In this document: positions 33,356 through 42,305 of the stretch, in pieces | Position numbering within the stretch: the first letter of the stretch is position 1 | How the letters are laid out: the number at the start of each line of letters is the position of its first letter | Source of the DNA: Dehalococcoidia bacterium UBA2158 | Lineage (GTDB): Bacteria; Chloroflexota; Dehalococcoidia; Lucifugimonadales; UBA3495 | Assembly (NCBI GenBank): GCA_002328185.1 | Contig: DCWQ01000045.1 | Location: 16,730 to 67,399, forward strand | DNA: 50,670 nt | Reading direction: 5' to 3' | Made by a program: the position numbers and the translations under genes | The notes under the pieces: generated by a model | Told to the model about the DNA's origin: nothing | Database searches by the model: none | What the model saw: only the letters and a program-made list of their open reading frames with translations

Positions 33356-34045
33356 ATGGAAATAAGACTCGGCAGCTTGTCGCGTGACGCCCAGGAAGCT
33401 CAGGGTACGGCGATCATCATTGACGTATTTCGGGCGTTTACCACGGCGGCCATCGCCTTTGACCATGGGGCCAAAGAAATCATTCTATTTGCCGAACCGG
33501 ATGACGCCTTGGCCCTGCACAAGAAGGGCGTTGGCGACTTTCTCATGGGGGAGGTTGGCGGGAAGAAACCTGATGGCTTCGACTTCGGAAATTCACCCTA
33601 CGAGATTTCCCAGGTAGACCTGACTGGCAAAACCCTGATTCAGTCCACTAGGGCCGGCACGGTGGGTGTTGAAGCAGCCTCGAACGCGTCAGAGATATTC
33701 CTGGGATCGTTCGTGGTCGCCCAGGCCACGGTGTACGCCATCAAACGGGAAGGACCGGAGTTGGTGTCGATAATCGCGATGGGAGACCAAGGGGTAAACC
33801 GCGCCGACGAAGACGAGCACTGCGGAATCTATCTGCGCAACATCATGGAAGACCGGAAGCCCGACTTCGAAGCGGTGAAGTCGCTGATCATGGCCGGCGG
33901 GGCAACCCAGAAATTCTTCGACCCAGGACAGCCCCAGTTCCATCCCGAAGATGTGACTCTGGCGTTGGAGGCTGACCGCTACGACTTCGCCATGAAGATT
34001 AGCCGGGAGGACGGCTTACTGGTGGCCCGGAAGCACGCAGGTTAG
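33356..34045 (+). CDS. comB: 2-phosphosulfolactate phosphatase (ComB family)
   Basis: A 229-residue Mg-dependent phosphatase. Family marks are AIIIDVFRAFTTAAIAF (about 20-36), GKKPDGFDFGNSPYEIS, and KTLIQSTRAGTVGVEAA. In methanogens it makes sulfolactate for coenzyme M; in bacteria it is linked to sulfolactate or sulfonate metabolism. No comA or comC lies nearby, so the physiological substrate is uncertain. Convergent with the FAD oxidase, whose stop overlaps by 4 nt. Confidence 0.85.
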   Translation: MEIRLGSLSRDAQEAQGTAIIIDVFRAFTTAAIAFDHGAKEIILFAEPDDALALHKKGVGDFLMGEVGGKKPDGFDFGNSPYEISQVDLTGKTLIQSTRAGTVGVEAASNASEIFLGSFVVAQATVYAIKREGPELVSIIAMGDQGVNRADEDEHCGIYLRNIMEDRKPDFEAVKSLIMAGGATQKFFDPGQPQFHPEDVTLALEADRYDFAMKISREDGLLVARKHAG

Positions 34046-35169
34046 ACCTTAGCCGGGAACCGGTCCAACTTGAAATGCTCGGCTCCGGGCACATCGGGTT
34101 TTCCATCGGCGATCAAGTCGCATAACACCTGGGCCATGCCGGTGCTCCAGAGGATGCCCTTGCGGCCCGCCCCGGTGGCGACATACAGGTTGTCCCAGCC
34201 GTTGATCTTGTCCACTATGGGCATACCGTCGCCTGACAGGGGCCGGAGACAGGCGGTCTGCTGTAGTAGTTCGGCGTCGGTCATGCCTGGGATCATCTTT
34301 AAGAAGTCGGCCATGATGCTGTCCCGGGCTGCCGGATTGGGACTGTTATCGAAGCCCGACTCTTCCTCGGTTGTGCCAGCCCAGATGAGCCCGTCTGGCT
34401 TAGTGGCCACGTAGCTGTGGGAGTAATTCACGGCCAGCTTGAGGGGGTCGTGGGATGTTCGCAGCCGTAGTATCTGACCCTTGAGGGGCGTCACGGGGAT
34501 ATCCACGCCGCACCACTCCGAGGCCAGCCCAGTCCAAGGACCCATTGCCAGCACGACGATTCCGGCGTTGATGATCCCGTTTTCCAACTGAACACCTGTG
34601 ACCCGTTCGCCGTCGGTGATCAGACCCGTGGCACGGCGCTGAAGCATCTCCGCCTTATACCGCTCTCCAGCCCGCATGGCTGCAAGGATGAACCGGTAGG
34701 GCTCAACGGCCCCTGGGCTTTGTTCAAAGAGCGCCCCGGCGATCTCTTGGCTTACCTGAGGCTCTTGTTCCCTGGCTTGGAAGTTATCCAACCATTCGAC
34801 GTGAAACCCACCGACGTCTTTCATCCACTCGATATCAGCTTTGGCCGAGCGGACCTCATCGTCGGTAAACGCCAGGTGCAGCCGGTCCCGCACCTCAAAG
34901 CCCACGTCGATGCCAGAGGCGTCGTGGAGCTCTCTGGCCAGACCCCGGTGGCGGCCGTAGCACCACAAACTGAACTCAAGCAACGGCTCCGGCATGCCGA
35001 CTCCGGTCAGTGGGTCCAGTCCGCCGAACGCGAACCCTGAAGCATGTGAGCCCAGGGAGTCTGCTTCCAAGATCGTTACATTATAGCCCCGTCGGCTCAG
35101 GAGATACCCGCTGAGGCAGGCGACGATCCCTCCGCCAACGAAGACCACGTCACTTGATCCAGTGGTCAA
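34042..35169 (-). CDS. FAD-dependent oxidoreductase (DAO family; glycine/D-amino-acid oxidase-like)
   Basis: A 375-residue flavoprotein. The N-terminal dinucleotide fold is DVVFVGGGIVACLSGYLLSR with the acidic end at TILEAD. The substrate domain has LKGQILRLRT, and the C-terminal GAGRKGILWSTGMAQVLCDL closes the FAD site. The profile fits ThiO/DadA-like deaminating oxidases of glycine, sarcosine or D-amino acids. TTG 35169 is preferred because GAGAGAG precedes it; the frame extends to 35208 without a ribosome site. Confidence 0.85.
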   Translation of the reverse strand: MTTGSSDVVFVGGGIVACLSGYLLSRRGYNVTILEADSLGSHASGFAFGGLDPLTGVGMPEPLLEFSLWCYGRHRGLARELHDASGIDVGFEVRDRLHLAFTDDEVRSAKADIEWMKDVGGFHVEWLDNFQAREQEPQVSQEIAGALFEQSPGAVEPYRFILAAMRAGERYKAEMLQRRATGLITDGERVTGVQLENGIINAGIVVLAMGPWTGLASEWCGVDIPVTPLKGQILRLRTSHDPLKLAVNYSHSYVATKPDGLIWAGTTEEESGFDNSPNPAARDSIMADFLKMIPGMTDAELLQQTACLRPLSGDGMPIVDKINGWDNLYVATGAGRKGILWSTGMAQVLCDLIADGKPDVPGAEHFKLDRFPAKV

Positions 35170-35283
35170 TTTATTTCTCTCTCTTTTCCCGCGCGAATGT
35201 CCAATCAAACAGACGACTCGGGCTGGATGTTATGTCTGGTACCGAGCTTACCACAGGCGCGGCACGAGTGTAATCAGTCCTGT

Positions 35284-36120
35284 TCACAACCCCTTGAACC
35301 AGACTTCAAATTGGTCCAGGTGGGCAGTGTCGCCTAAAACCTTCAGCTTACCGGATGCGATGCCCTCGGCGCCGGTCAACCGGCCGTAGGTGAATAGAAG
35401 ATACTGCTCGCCAGTTGCTGAGAGAGCAAGATCTGCCCGGGGCGTCTCGCCGAGGTCAATCTGGAAGTCTTCACCGGTGACGGTCATCTTGTAGATGCCG
35501 GCACCCATGTCGAAGCGGTAGACCACCGGCTTGGGCAGCCGGTCCGATGGCCGGAAGCACATGCCGAGCCACCGGGGAGACATGTCTATGAGCACCGGCA
35601 CACACTCGGGGTCGAGCCCGGCGTTGGGCTGAAACGCGGAGCGAATATCATAGTCGTGGATGGCCAGTTCCTGGATCCGAAGTTCGACGTAGGCCGCTCC
35701 GGTCATGGCCCCTCGGCGGACGTGCCAAGCCAGCGTGTCCCATGAGCCTTTGCCAAACTCATCGAACTCGTGGTGGAGTTCCTCGTAGCTGGCGTCGAAG
35801 AACTCCAAGAAGTGGCCGGCCATTTCGTTTCGACGGTCGATGTCCCGCTGGGCGTTGGTGGCCGATAGCGCTGCCGGTTCCGGGGGCACAAACCCGGCCG
35901 GAGGGTTGGAGTCGCCCCCCCGGCCCCGCTCCATGCTCTCGGCCTGCCTTTCCGCGCCGCCGATCAGGTGGCTCACCACGTCCTGAACCTGCCACTCGGC
36001 GCAGGCGCTGGGCAACTCCCACTGCTCTGGGGTCAGCTCACCCAGGTATTTTCTGATGTTTGTGGCCAGCCGCTTGGCCACCTCTACGCGATGTTCAATC
36101 TCAGCTATTTCGCCAGCCAT
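35284..36120 (-). CDS. maleylpyruvate isomerase-like, DinB-superfamily (TIGR03083-type) protein
   Basis: A 278-residue protein. The N-terminal DinB-like four-helix bundle (about 1-155) carries the metal motif WQVQDVVSHLIGGAERQAES and later HVRRGAMTGAAYVELRIQEL then HDYDIR, the triad of His residues typical of mycothiol-dependent isomerases. The C-terminal part (VTGEDFQIDLGETPRADLAL, GRLTGAEGIASGKLKV) is an SCP2-like domain. Mycothiol is not expected in Chloroflexota, so the thiol cofactor and reaction are open. ATG 36120 follows AGGAG; the frame is open to 36165. Confidence 0.82.
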   Translation of the reverse strand: MAGEIAEIEHRVEVAKRLATNIRKYLGELTPEQWELPSACAEWQVQDVVSHLIGGAERQAESMERGRGGDSNPPAGFVPPEPAALSATNAQRDIDRRNEMAGHFLEFFDASYEELHHEFDEFGKGSWDTLAWHVRRGAMTGAAYVELRIQELAIHDYDIRSAFQPNAGLDPECVPVLIDMSPRWLGMCFRPSDRLPKPVVYRFDMGAGIYKMTVTGEDFQIDLGETPRADLALSATGEQYLLFTYGRLTGAEGIASGKLKVLGDTAHLDQFEVWFKGL

Positions 36121-36261
36121 TTCTTCCGCTCCTGTGTTGTCGTTCTGGGTCGGTGGCATCGGCATCGGCGTTCTTGTACAATCTCAGGCATCCGCGCCCA
36201 GACAATCAGTGCCCCTGGCTTTCAGCTTCAAACCTTTGAGCCTTAAAAAGGAATCCCAACC

Positions 36262-37479
36262 ATGAAATTGTGTTACTTCCACCTGATGCCTTACCAGGAC
36301 CTTCCCGATAGCTTTGAGAAAGATTATCACAGCGTATGGGTGGACGCACCAAACTCCCTTTTCGATCCGAACAAAGCCGAGCATATGTACAACGATTTTC
36401 TCGACGAGTTGGAGTATGCCGAGACCATGGGTTTCGATGCGATCTGCGTTAATGAACACCACAATAATGCCTACGGGATGATGCCCTCACCGAACCTGAT
36501 GGCGTCGGCCATGGTCCGGGCCACCTCCAAGGTTGCCGTGGTGGTCTTGGGCAACAGCCTGGCCCTCTACAACCCGCCCATCCGTGTGGCCGAAGAGATG
36601 GCCATGCTGGACGTTATGAGCGGCGGACGGCTGATAGCCGGGTTCCCCCTGGGCACGGCCATGGATACCATCTTCGGTTATGGCCAGGTCCCAGCCACCC
36701 TGCGGGAGAAGTACACCGAGGCCCACGATCTGGTGATGAAGGCCTGGAAAAAGCGTGAGCCCTTCGCTTTCAACGGAAAATACACTCAACTTCGCTACGT
36801 GAACATCTGGCCACGGCCCTACCAGCAACCGCACCCGCCCATCTGGGTGCCCGGCAGCGGCAGCCTGGAGACCTGGGATTGGACCATCGATAACGATTAC
36901 GTCTATTGCTACCTCAGCTATTCGGGATACAAGGTCGGCAAGACCATCCTGGACGGATTCTGGGACGAGATGGAGCGGAAGGGCAAAGAGTTCAATCCTT
37001 ACCATGCCGGGTTCCTGCAAATTGTCGCGGTGTCCGAGACCGACGAACAGGCCCAGGAGTACAAGGACTCCATCGAGTATTTCTTCAAGAAAAGCCTGCA
37101 TATCCCCGCCGGGTTCGGCAACCCGCCCGGCTATCGAACGGCCAAGACCAACGCCTCGCAGGCAGGTTCTGCCACCACGGAATCACGCACGAAACAGCTC
37201 AGTGATTTCACTTGGACCGACTATCTGGAGGCCGGGAACGTCATCGTGGGCAGTCCGAAGACAGTCGTTGAAGAACTGACCCACGCCGTCAAGGAACTAC
37301 GGGTGGGCAACCTGATGCTGCTGCTCCAGTTCGGTGATATGCCCAAAGAATTGGCCATGAAGAACACCACGCTGTTCGCCAACGAGGTTATGCCCCACAT
37401 GAAAGATATCTGGTCTGAGTATGAGACCCGCTGGTGGCCGGAGAAACTGACCGACGCCGCCACCGGCGCAGGCCGGTGA
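36262..37479 (+). CDS. LLM class flavin-dependent oxidoreductase (long form)
   Basis: A 405-residue luciferase-like barrel, third paralog. Landmarks are MKLCYFHLMPYQDLPDSFEK, MGFDAICVNEHHNNAYGMMP (NEHH motif), VVVLGNSLALYNPPIRVAEE, and MLDVMSGGRLIAGFPLGTAM. It has an insertion about 280-320 (YRTAKTNASQAGSATTESRT) compared with the 350-residue paralog. Probably an FMNH2-dependent monooxygenase. The dehalogenase-like gene begins 6 nt after its stop, so a joint pathway on a halogenated or ether-type substrate is plausible. Confidence 0.88.
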   Translation: MKLCYFHLMPYQDLPDSFEKDYHSVWVDAPNSLFDPNKAEHMYNDFLDELEYAETMGFDAICVNEHHNNAYGMMPSPNLMASAMVRATSKVAVVVLGNSLALYNPPIRVAEEMAMLDVMSGGRLIAGFPLGTAMDTIFGYGQVPATLREKYTEAHDLVMKAWKKREPFAFNGKYTQLRYVNIWPRPYQQPHPPIWVPGSGSLETWDWTIDNDYVYCYLSYSGYKVGKTILDGFWDEMERKGKEFNPYHAGFLQIVAVSETDEQAQEYKDSIEYFFKKSLHIPAGFGNPPGYRTAKTNASQAGSATTESRTKQLSDFTWTDYLEAGNVIVGSPKTVVEELTHAVKELRVGNLMLLLQFGDMPKELAMKNTTLFANEVMPHMKDIWSEYETRWWPEKLTDAATGAGR

Positions 37480-37485
37480 GGGAAG

Positions 37486-38376
37486 ATGCCAGCTTTGAGC
37501 CAAGAATCGATCTCGGTAAACGACTCCCACCCGCGCAAGCGCATCACCGCTGGTGGAGTTGATATCTCGTACGTGGATACCGGCAGTGGAAACCCCATCG
37601 TCTTCCTGCACGGGAATCCCACGTCGTCGTATCTGTGGCGGAACATCATTCCCCACCTGGAGTTCTCGGGCAGGTGTCTGGCCCCGGACCTGATGGGCAT
37701 GGGCGAGTCGGGAAGTTCGCCCAACGGCTCCTACCGGTTCGCCGACCACAGCGCTCTTCTGGACCAATGGTTCGAGGACATGGGACTAACCAGCAACGTG
37801 ACCTTGGTGATCCACGACTGGGGCTCTGCACTGGGGTTCCACTGGGCTAAACGACATTCGGAGCGGGTCAAGGGCCTGGTATACATGGAAGCCATCGTCC
37901 GGCCCGTTACCTGGGAGGAGTGGCCGGACGCCGCCCGTCAGGTCTTCCAGGGTTTCCGCTCTCCCGCAGGCGAAGACATGGTTCTGGAAAAGAACATCTT
38001 CGTGGAGCGGGTGCTGCCAGGCAGCGTGCTCCGGGGACTGACTGAAGAAGAGATGGAGGTCTACCGCCGACCCTACTTGGAAGTGGGGGAGTCGCGGCGG
38101 CCCACACTGACTTGGCCTCGGGAGATTCCCGTGGGCGGCGAGCCTGCCGATGTGGTGCAGATAGTATCCGAATACGCCGAGTGGCTAGCCGGAAGCGACG
38201 TGCCCAAGTTGTTCATCAACGCCGAGCCGGGCGCCATCCTCACCGGGCCGCAGCGGGAGTTCTGCCGGACCTGGCCCAACCAGCAAGAAGTGACGGTCAA
38301 GGGAGTCCACTTTATCCAAGAAGATTCGCCGGCTGAGATTGGGCAGTCCATCGCCGGGTGGTACGGCGGGTTGTAA
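37486..38376 (+). CDS. haloalkane dehalogenase-like alpha/beta hydrolase
   Basis: A 296-residue hydrolase of the DhaA/LinB type. HGNPTSSYLWRN (about 44-55) supplies the halide-binding Asn. The nucleophile Asp is in VIHDWGSALG with the halide-binding Trp next to it. The acid is likely Glu in YMEAIVRP and the base His in KGVHFIQEDSP. Asp-Glu-His with Asn and Trp is the subfamily II dehalogenase layout. It would release halide from a haloalkane by hydrolysis. Its ribosome site overlaps the end of the monooxygenase gene, so they are co-transcribed. Confidence 0.87.
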   Translation: MPALSQESISVNDSHPRKRITAGGVDISYVDTGSGNPIVFLHGNPTSSYLWRNIIPHLEFSGRCLAPDLMGMGESGSSPNGSYRFADHSALLDQWFEDMGLTSNVTLVIHDWGSALGFHWAKRHSERVKGLVYMEAIVRPVTWEEWPDAARQVFQGFRSPAGEDMVLEKNIFVERVLPGSVLRGLTEEEMEVYRRPYLEVGESRRPTLTWPREIPVGGEPADVVQIVSEYAEWLAGSDVPKLFINAEPGAILTGPQREFCRTWPNQQEVTVKGVHFIQEDSPAEIGQSIAGWYGGL

Positions 38377-38439
38377 GTCGACAATCAGACTTTTACCAGC
38401 TCATGGTAAGGTCGTAGAGCCATCATTTTCGCGTAGATG

Positions 38440-38465
38440 TCCTTCGACAGGCTCAGGATGAGCGG
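38440..38465. repeat. dispersed palindrome family A, copy 3
   Basis: CCTTCGACAGGCTCAGGATG then AGCGG. A TTACCA/TGGTAA hairpin lies just upstream (about 38396-38412). Confidence 0.75.
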
Positions 38466-38533
38466 TTAGACGCCGACAGATTCGTGATTACATTGGACCC
38501 TGAATCAACAGATCATTAAGTGACGGAGTACAC

Positions 38534-39319
38534 ATGCCGGAGACCATGAACATACCCTTGAGGGGCGGCGATTTCGAAGCCGAGGTGCTTAAGGACGGCA
38601 GCGGACCTCCTCTGCTTTACCTGCACGGGGCTGTCGGGCAGAAGGGCTGGGCCCCGTTTCTGAACGCCCTAGCCCAAAAGTTCACGGTCTACGCCCCCTA
38701 CATGCCCGGCTATTCCAAGTCCGACGGCCTGGAGAAGCTGGACGACGTCACCGACCTAACCCTCTATCAGTTTGAACTCTTGGACGCCCTCGGGGTATCC
38801 AAAGTTCACGTAGTGGGCCATTTTCTAGGCGGGATGATCGCCGCCGAGATGGCCGCGCTATCGCCCAGCTACGTCGACCGGCTGGTATTGGCTGCGCCTG
38901 CCGGAACCTGGCGCGACGCCGACCCGGTGGCCGACCTGTTGGCCATGACCGCCAACGAGCTGCAGGACAACCTCTGGTCGTCGGCCACCAGTTCCATGAG
39001 TCTCTCTCCCGCCGATTTCGAGGCCAACGCGCGACTGAAAGCCGATCTGGCCGCCGACCGGATGCAGGACCTGACCGCTGCCGGGAAGTTCCTCTGGCCC
39101 ATACCCGACCGGGGCCTGAAGCGCCGGGCCTATCGCATCAAGGCGCCGACGCTAGTTCTGTGGGGCGAGAACGACCGCATCATTCCGCCGGTCTACGCAG
39201 AAGACTTCACCCGGCTCATATCCGGCGCCCAGGTATCGGTCATGCCCAACGCAGGCCATCTGTTAATGATCGAGCGGGCCGAGGTTTTCGCCGCCGCCGT
39301 ATCTGATTTCCTGAGCTAA
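38534..39319 (+). CDS. alpha/beta hydrolase-fold protein with altered nucleophile elbow
   Basis: A 261-residue alpha/beta fold protein: LLYLHGAVGQKGWAPFL (oxyanion region), YMPGYSKSDG, the elbow VVGHFLGGMIAAEM, APTLVLWGENDRIIPP (acid), and MPNAGHLLMIE (base His). The elbow reads GHFLGG where active members have GHSxGG: codon TTT replaces the Ser codon. The acid and His are kept. It is either a recently inactivated hydrolase or an enzyme using other chemistry. GGAG precedes the start. Fourth of a run of hydrolytic genes. Confidence 0.82.
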   Translation: MPETMNIPLRGGDFEAEVLKDGSGPPLLYLHGAVGQKGWAPFLNALAQKFTVYAPYMPGYSKSDGLEKLDDVTDLTLYQFELLDALGVSKVHVVGHFLGGMIAAEMAALSPSYVDRLVLAAPAGTWRDADPVADLLAMTANELQDNLWSSATSSMSLSPADFEANARLKADLAADRMQDLTAAGKFLWPIPDRGLKRRAYRIKAPTLVLWGENDRIIPPVYAEDFTRLISGAQVSVMPNAGHLLMIERAEVFAAAVSDFLS

Positions 39320-39407
39320 CTGCCCGTGGTGGACGCCTTGACCTGATGGCATATATCATGGTTATGCCAAATGCGTAGTCCATATGGCGCGGCACCCAGA
39401 GGTAATC

Positions 39408-40250
39408 ATGGCGTCACCAACCAATCCGCGATTATCGGCCTTAGAGGCTATCCTTCGGGATATGGGCTCGGTGGTTGTCGCTTTCTCGGGGGGCGTTGAT
39501 AGCACGCTGGTCGCGGTTGCGGCCCACCGGGTGCTCGGTCCAAAGGCCCAGGCCGTGACTGCGGCTTCCCCCGCGCTGGCCAAAAGAGAACTGGAAGAAA
39601 CAGTCAGTCTGGCTGAGAGAATGGGGTTCGCCCACCGCGTCATCCACACCAACGAGATGGACCGGGAAGGCTACGTTGCCAACTCCCCCCAGCGGTGCTA
39701 TTTCTGCAAGACCGAGCTTTACACCCAACTCACCGAGTTGGCCGATGCGGAGGCCATCCAATGGGTGGTCAACGGCGCCAACACCGACGACCAGGGAGAC
39801 TACCGTCCCGGCATGGTAGCAGCGTCCGAGCACCGGGTCCGCAGCCCGATGGTGGAGGCCGGACTGACGAAATCGGACGTGCGGGCCATCGCCAAGTCCC
39901 TGGATATCCCCATCTGGGACAAGCCGGCCCAACCCTGCCTGTCGTCCCGCATCCCCTACGGAACGCCCGTAACTGCCGAGAACCTGGCGAAGATCGAGCA
40001 GGCCGAAGAATTTCTCAAGGGCCTTGGGCTCAAAGAGATTAGAGCCAGGCACCATGACAAACTGTGCCGCATCGAGGTTGGCGAGGATGAGATCGACTTC
40101 GCCTTCGGACACCGCAAGGAGATTGTCGCGGCCGTCAAGAAGATCGGCTACCTGTGGGTGTCTATGGACATGTTGGGGCTTCGCTCCGGCAGCCTGAACG
40201 ACGGGTTGAATCTCCTGGAAAGGAATTATGGCGCCGTGCTGAAGGCCTGA
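39408..40250 (+). CDS. larE: ATP-dependent sacrificial sulfur transferase LarE
   Basis: A 280-residue PP-loop enzyme that adds sulfur to the pyridinium ring during synthesis of the nickel-pincer nucleotide (NPN). PP-loop is SGGVDS (27-32). The sacrificial Cys is Cys177 in DKPAQPCLSSRIPYG, matching Cys176 of the lactobacillar enzyme, so this is the single-Cys, self-sacrificing form. ATG 39408 follows AGAGG; the frame is open 24 nt further. larC starts 2 nt after its stop. Confidence 0.93.
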   Translation: MASPTNPRLSALEAILRDMGSVVVAFSGGVDSTLVAVAAHRVLGPKAQAVTAASPALAKRELEETVSLAERMGFAHRVIHTNEMDREGYVANSPQRCYFCKTELYTQLTELADAEAIQWVVNGANTDDQGDYRPGMVAASEHRVRSPMVEAGLTKSDVRAIAKSLDIPIWDKPAQPCLSSRIPYGTPVTAENLAKIEQAEEFLKGLGLKEIRARHHDKLCRIEVGEDEIDFAFGHRKEIVAAVKKIGYLWVSMDMLGLRSGSLNDGLNLLERNYGAVLKA

Positions 40251-40252
40251 GC

Positions 40253-41449
40253 ATGAGGATCGCTTTCATCCAGCCCGTCGGAGGCGCCAGCGGCGATATG
40301 ATGCTGGGCGCATTGACTGACCTGGGGATGCCCATCGAACACCTGGAAGACCAACTGGGCAAGTTGAACGTCGGCGGCTACCGGCTTGAGGCTCGCCAAG
40401 AGACCCGCTGCGAGATGCGGGGCACCTACTTGAAGGTCGACCTGGAAGACCAGACTCGCTACTCCCCCAAGCAACTCTTGGAGACTGTCGAGGGCAGCAG
40501 CCTGTCCGACGCTGTAAAGTCCCAGTCCAGCCAGGTCTTGAAGGCGTTATGGGAGGCAGAGTGCCGGGTCCACGGCGAGACACAAGATATCCTGGAGCTA
40601 GACGAACTGGGCAGTGTCGACACATTGGTCGACGTTGTCGGTTCCGCCATCGGGTTCGGATACCTGGAAGTCGCGGGTATCCACGCCGCGCCGTTAGTGA
40701 TTGGGAACGCCATGCCACCGCGCTGGGTGGGAGGCTATTCCAACCCGGCCCCGGCCACTCTGGAGTTGATAGCGTCCGCGGGAGCCCCGGTCATCGGAGA
40801 CAAGCCGATGTACGAAGAGGCCGGCGAACTGACCACGCCCACCGGAGCAGCCCTGATCACGACTTTAGCCGCCTTTGGCCGGCCCGCCTTCGCGGTGGAC
40901 CGCGTCGGTCTGGGACTGGGCACCAAAGACCCGGCCGGATTCCCCAACGCCCTCCGGGTGTGGCTGGGCGAGACCGACCTAGCCGAGGCTGATTCATCTG
41001 CTCAGCAGGGCCAGGTGGTGCTGTTGGAGACCAACTTGGACGATGTCTCAGGTCTGGTCTTGGGATACGCCCAGGAACGGCTGTTTGCCATCGGCGCCCT
41101 GGATGTTTGGAACACGCCCATCCAGATGAAGAAGAACCGCCCCGGCACTGTGCTGTCAGCCCTGGTGCCCATCGATAAAGAACGGGAAGCGTCGGAGTTG
41201 ATACTGCATGAGACGCCCACCTTGGGTATCCGCACCCGCCAGGTCGACCGGTATGTGGCCGGCCGGCAGATAGCCAAGGTGGAAACCGGATTTGGTCCGA
41301 TCAGCGTAAAGATTAAGATTCTAGACGGCAAAGCGGTCAGCGTGGCCCCGGAACCCGATGAGGTGCGTCAGATCGCCTTGGAAACCGGCAGGCCGTTCCA
41401 AGAGGTCTACCAGATGGCCACCGAAGAAGCCAGTCGCCAATTGCTCTAG
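40253..41449 (+). CDS. larC: nickel-pincer cofactor nickel-inserting cyclometallase LarC
   Basis: A 398-residue CTP-dependent enzyme that inserts Ni into the pincer nucleotide. Marks: GGASGDMMLGALTDLGMP at the N-terminus, ELTTPTGAALITTL (about 195-208), LETNLDDVSGLVLGYA, and HETPTLGIRTRQVDR. In Lactiplantibacillus LarC1/LarC2 are joined by a programmed frameshift; here both halves are one uninterrupted frame. The middle gene of larE-larC-larB. Confidence 0.93.
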   Translation: MRIAFIQPVGGASGDMMLGALTDLGMPIEHLEDQLGKLNVGGYRLEARQETRCEMRGTYLKVDLEDQTRYSPKQLLETVEGSSLSDAVKSQSSQVLKALWEAECRVHGETQDILELDELGSVDTLVDVVGSAIGFGYLEVAGIHAAPLVIGNAMPPRWVGGYSNPAPATLELIASAGAPVIGDKPMYEEAGELTTPTGAALITTLAAFGRPAFAVDRVGLGLGTKDPAGFPNALRVWLGETDLAEADSSAQQGQVVLLETNLDDVSGLVLGYAQERLFAIGALDVWNTPIQMKKNRPGTVLSALVPIDKEREASELILHETPTLGIRTRQVDRYVAGRQIAKVETGFGPISVKIKILDGKAVSVAPEPDEVRQIALETGRPFQEVYQMATEEASRQLL

Positions 41450-41481
41450 CGTCTAGTCCCATTAAACTCAGGAGAAACACC

Positions 41482-42267
41482 ATCCAGGAAGAACGGATAA
41501 GGGACCTGCTGGCCCGGTTCAAAAAGAACGGTATGTCCGTGGATACCGCCTTGGAACACTTGCGCGACCTGCCGTACCAGGACCTGGATTTCGCTAAGCT
41601 GGACCACCACCGGCCCCTGCGGACCGGCTGGCCCGAGGTTGTCTTCGGGAAGGGCAAGACCCCAGAGCAAGTGGCCCAGATCGTGAGCGCCATGAAAGGA
41701 CGTGGCCATCCGGTATTGGTGACCAAGTCTGACCAAGAAGCCTACCAAGCAGTGCTCCAAGACACCCCTGACGCCGAGTACCACGAACTGTCCAGGGCCA
41801 TCGTCGTCCGCGCGCCCCAGACCGCACTGCTCAAAGACGGCATAACTGTGGTCACCGCCGGGACCGCCGACCTGCCCGCGGCCGAAGAAGCGGTGCTGAC
41901 CGCAACCCTGATGGGCAACGATGTCACTCTGGTGAGCGACGTCGGGGTAGCCGGCCTACACCGGCTTTTGGACCAACTCCCGGCGCTCCAGAAAGCGCAT
42001 GTTCTAGTGGTCGTGGCGGGCATGGATGCTGCCCTGGTGGGAGTGGTGTCCGGGTTGGTGTCTGTCCCAGTGATCGCAGTGCCCACCAGCACCGGCTACG
42101 GCGCCAGCTTCGACGGTCTGGCCCCTCTGCTGAGCATGCTGAATAGCTGCGCCCCGGGCGTGTCGGTGGTCAACATAGACAACGGCTTCGGCGCCGGCCA
42201 CCAAGCCGCCCTAACGAATGCAATTCGATTTGATACCTCCGGCGGCGAAGACAGCCTCGGCAGATGA
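41482..42267 (+). CDS. larB: nickel-pincer cofactor biosynthesis protein LarB (possible AUC start)
   Basis: LarB carboxylates and hydrolyses nicotinate adenine dinucleotide, the first NPN step. It is related to PurE (AIR carboxylase). Marks: HRPLRTGWPEVVFGKGKTPE, VVTAGTADLPAAEEA, GMDAALVGVVSGLVSVPVIA, and STGYGASFDGLAPLLSMLNS then NGFGAGH. The family N-terminus (IQEERIRDLLARFKKNGMSV) starts at codon ATC 41482, 8 nt after GGAG. The first ATG is 41533, without a ribosome site, and would lose 17 conserved residues. So either a rare AUC start or a mutated ATG is used. From ATG the protein has 244 residues, from AUC 261. Confidence 0.87.
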   Translation: MQEERIRDLLARFKKNGMSVDTALEHLRDLPYQDLDFAKLDHHRPLRTGWPEVVFGKGKTPEQVAQIVSAMKGRGHPVLVTKSDQEAYQAVLQDTPDAEYHELSRAIVVRAPQTALLKDGITVVTAGTADLPAAEEAVLTATLMGNDVTLVSDVGVAGLHRLLDQLPALQKAHVLVVVAGMDAALVGVVSGLVSVPVIAVPTSTGYGASFDGLAPLLSMLNSCAPGVSVVNIDNGFGAGHQAALTNAIRFDTSGGEDSLGR

Positions 42268-42305
42268 GCGTAGCCCTACCTGAACATGGCTGTTAGACTG
42301 CTTCT

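Noticed and set aside
40253..41449. Programmed frameshift in larC
   Set aside because: The LarC1 and LarC2 parts are already in one uninterrupted frame.
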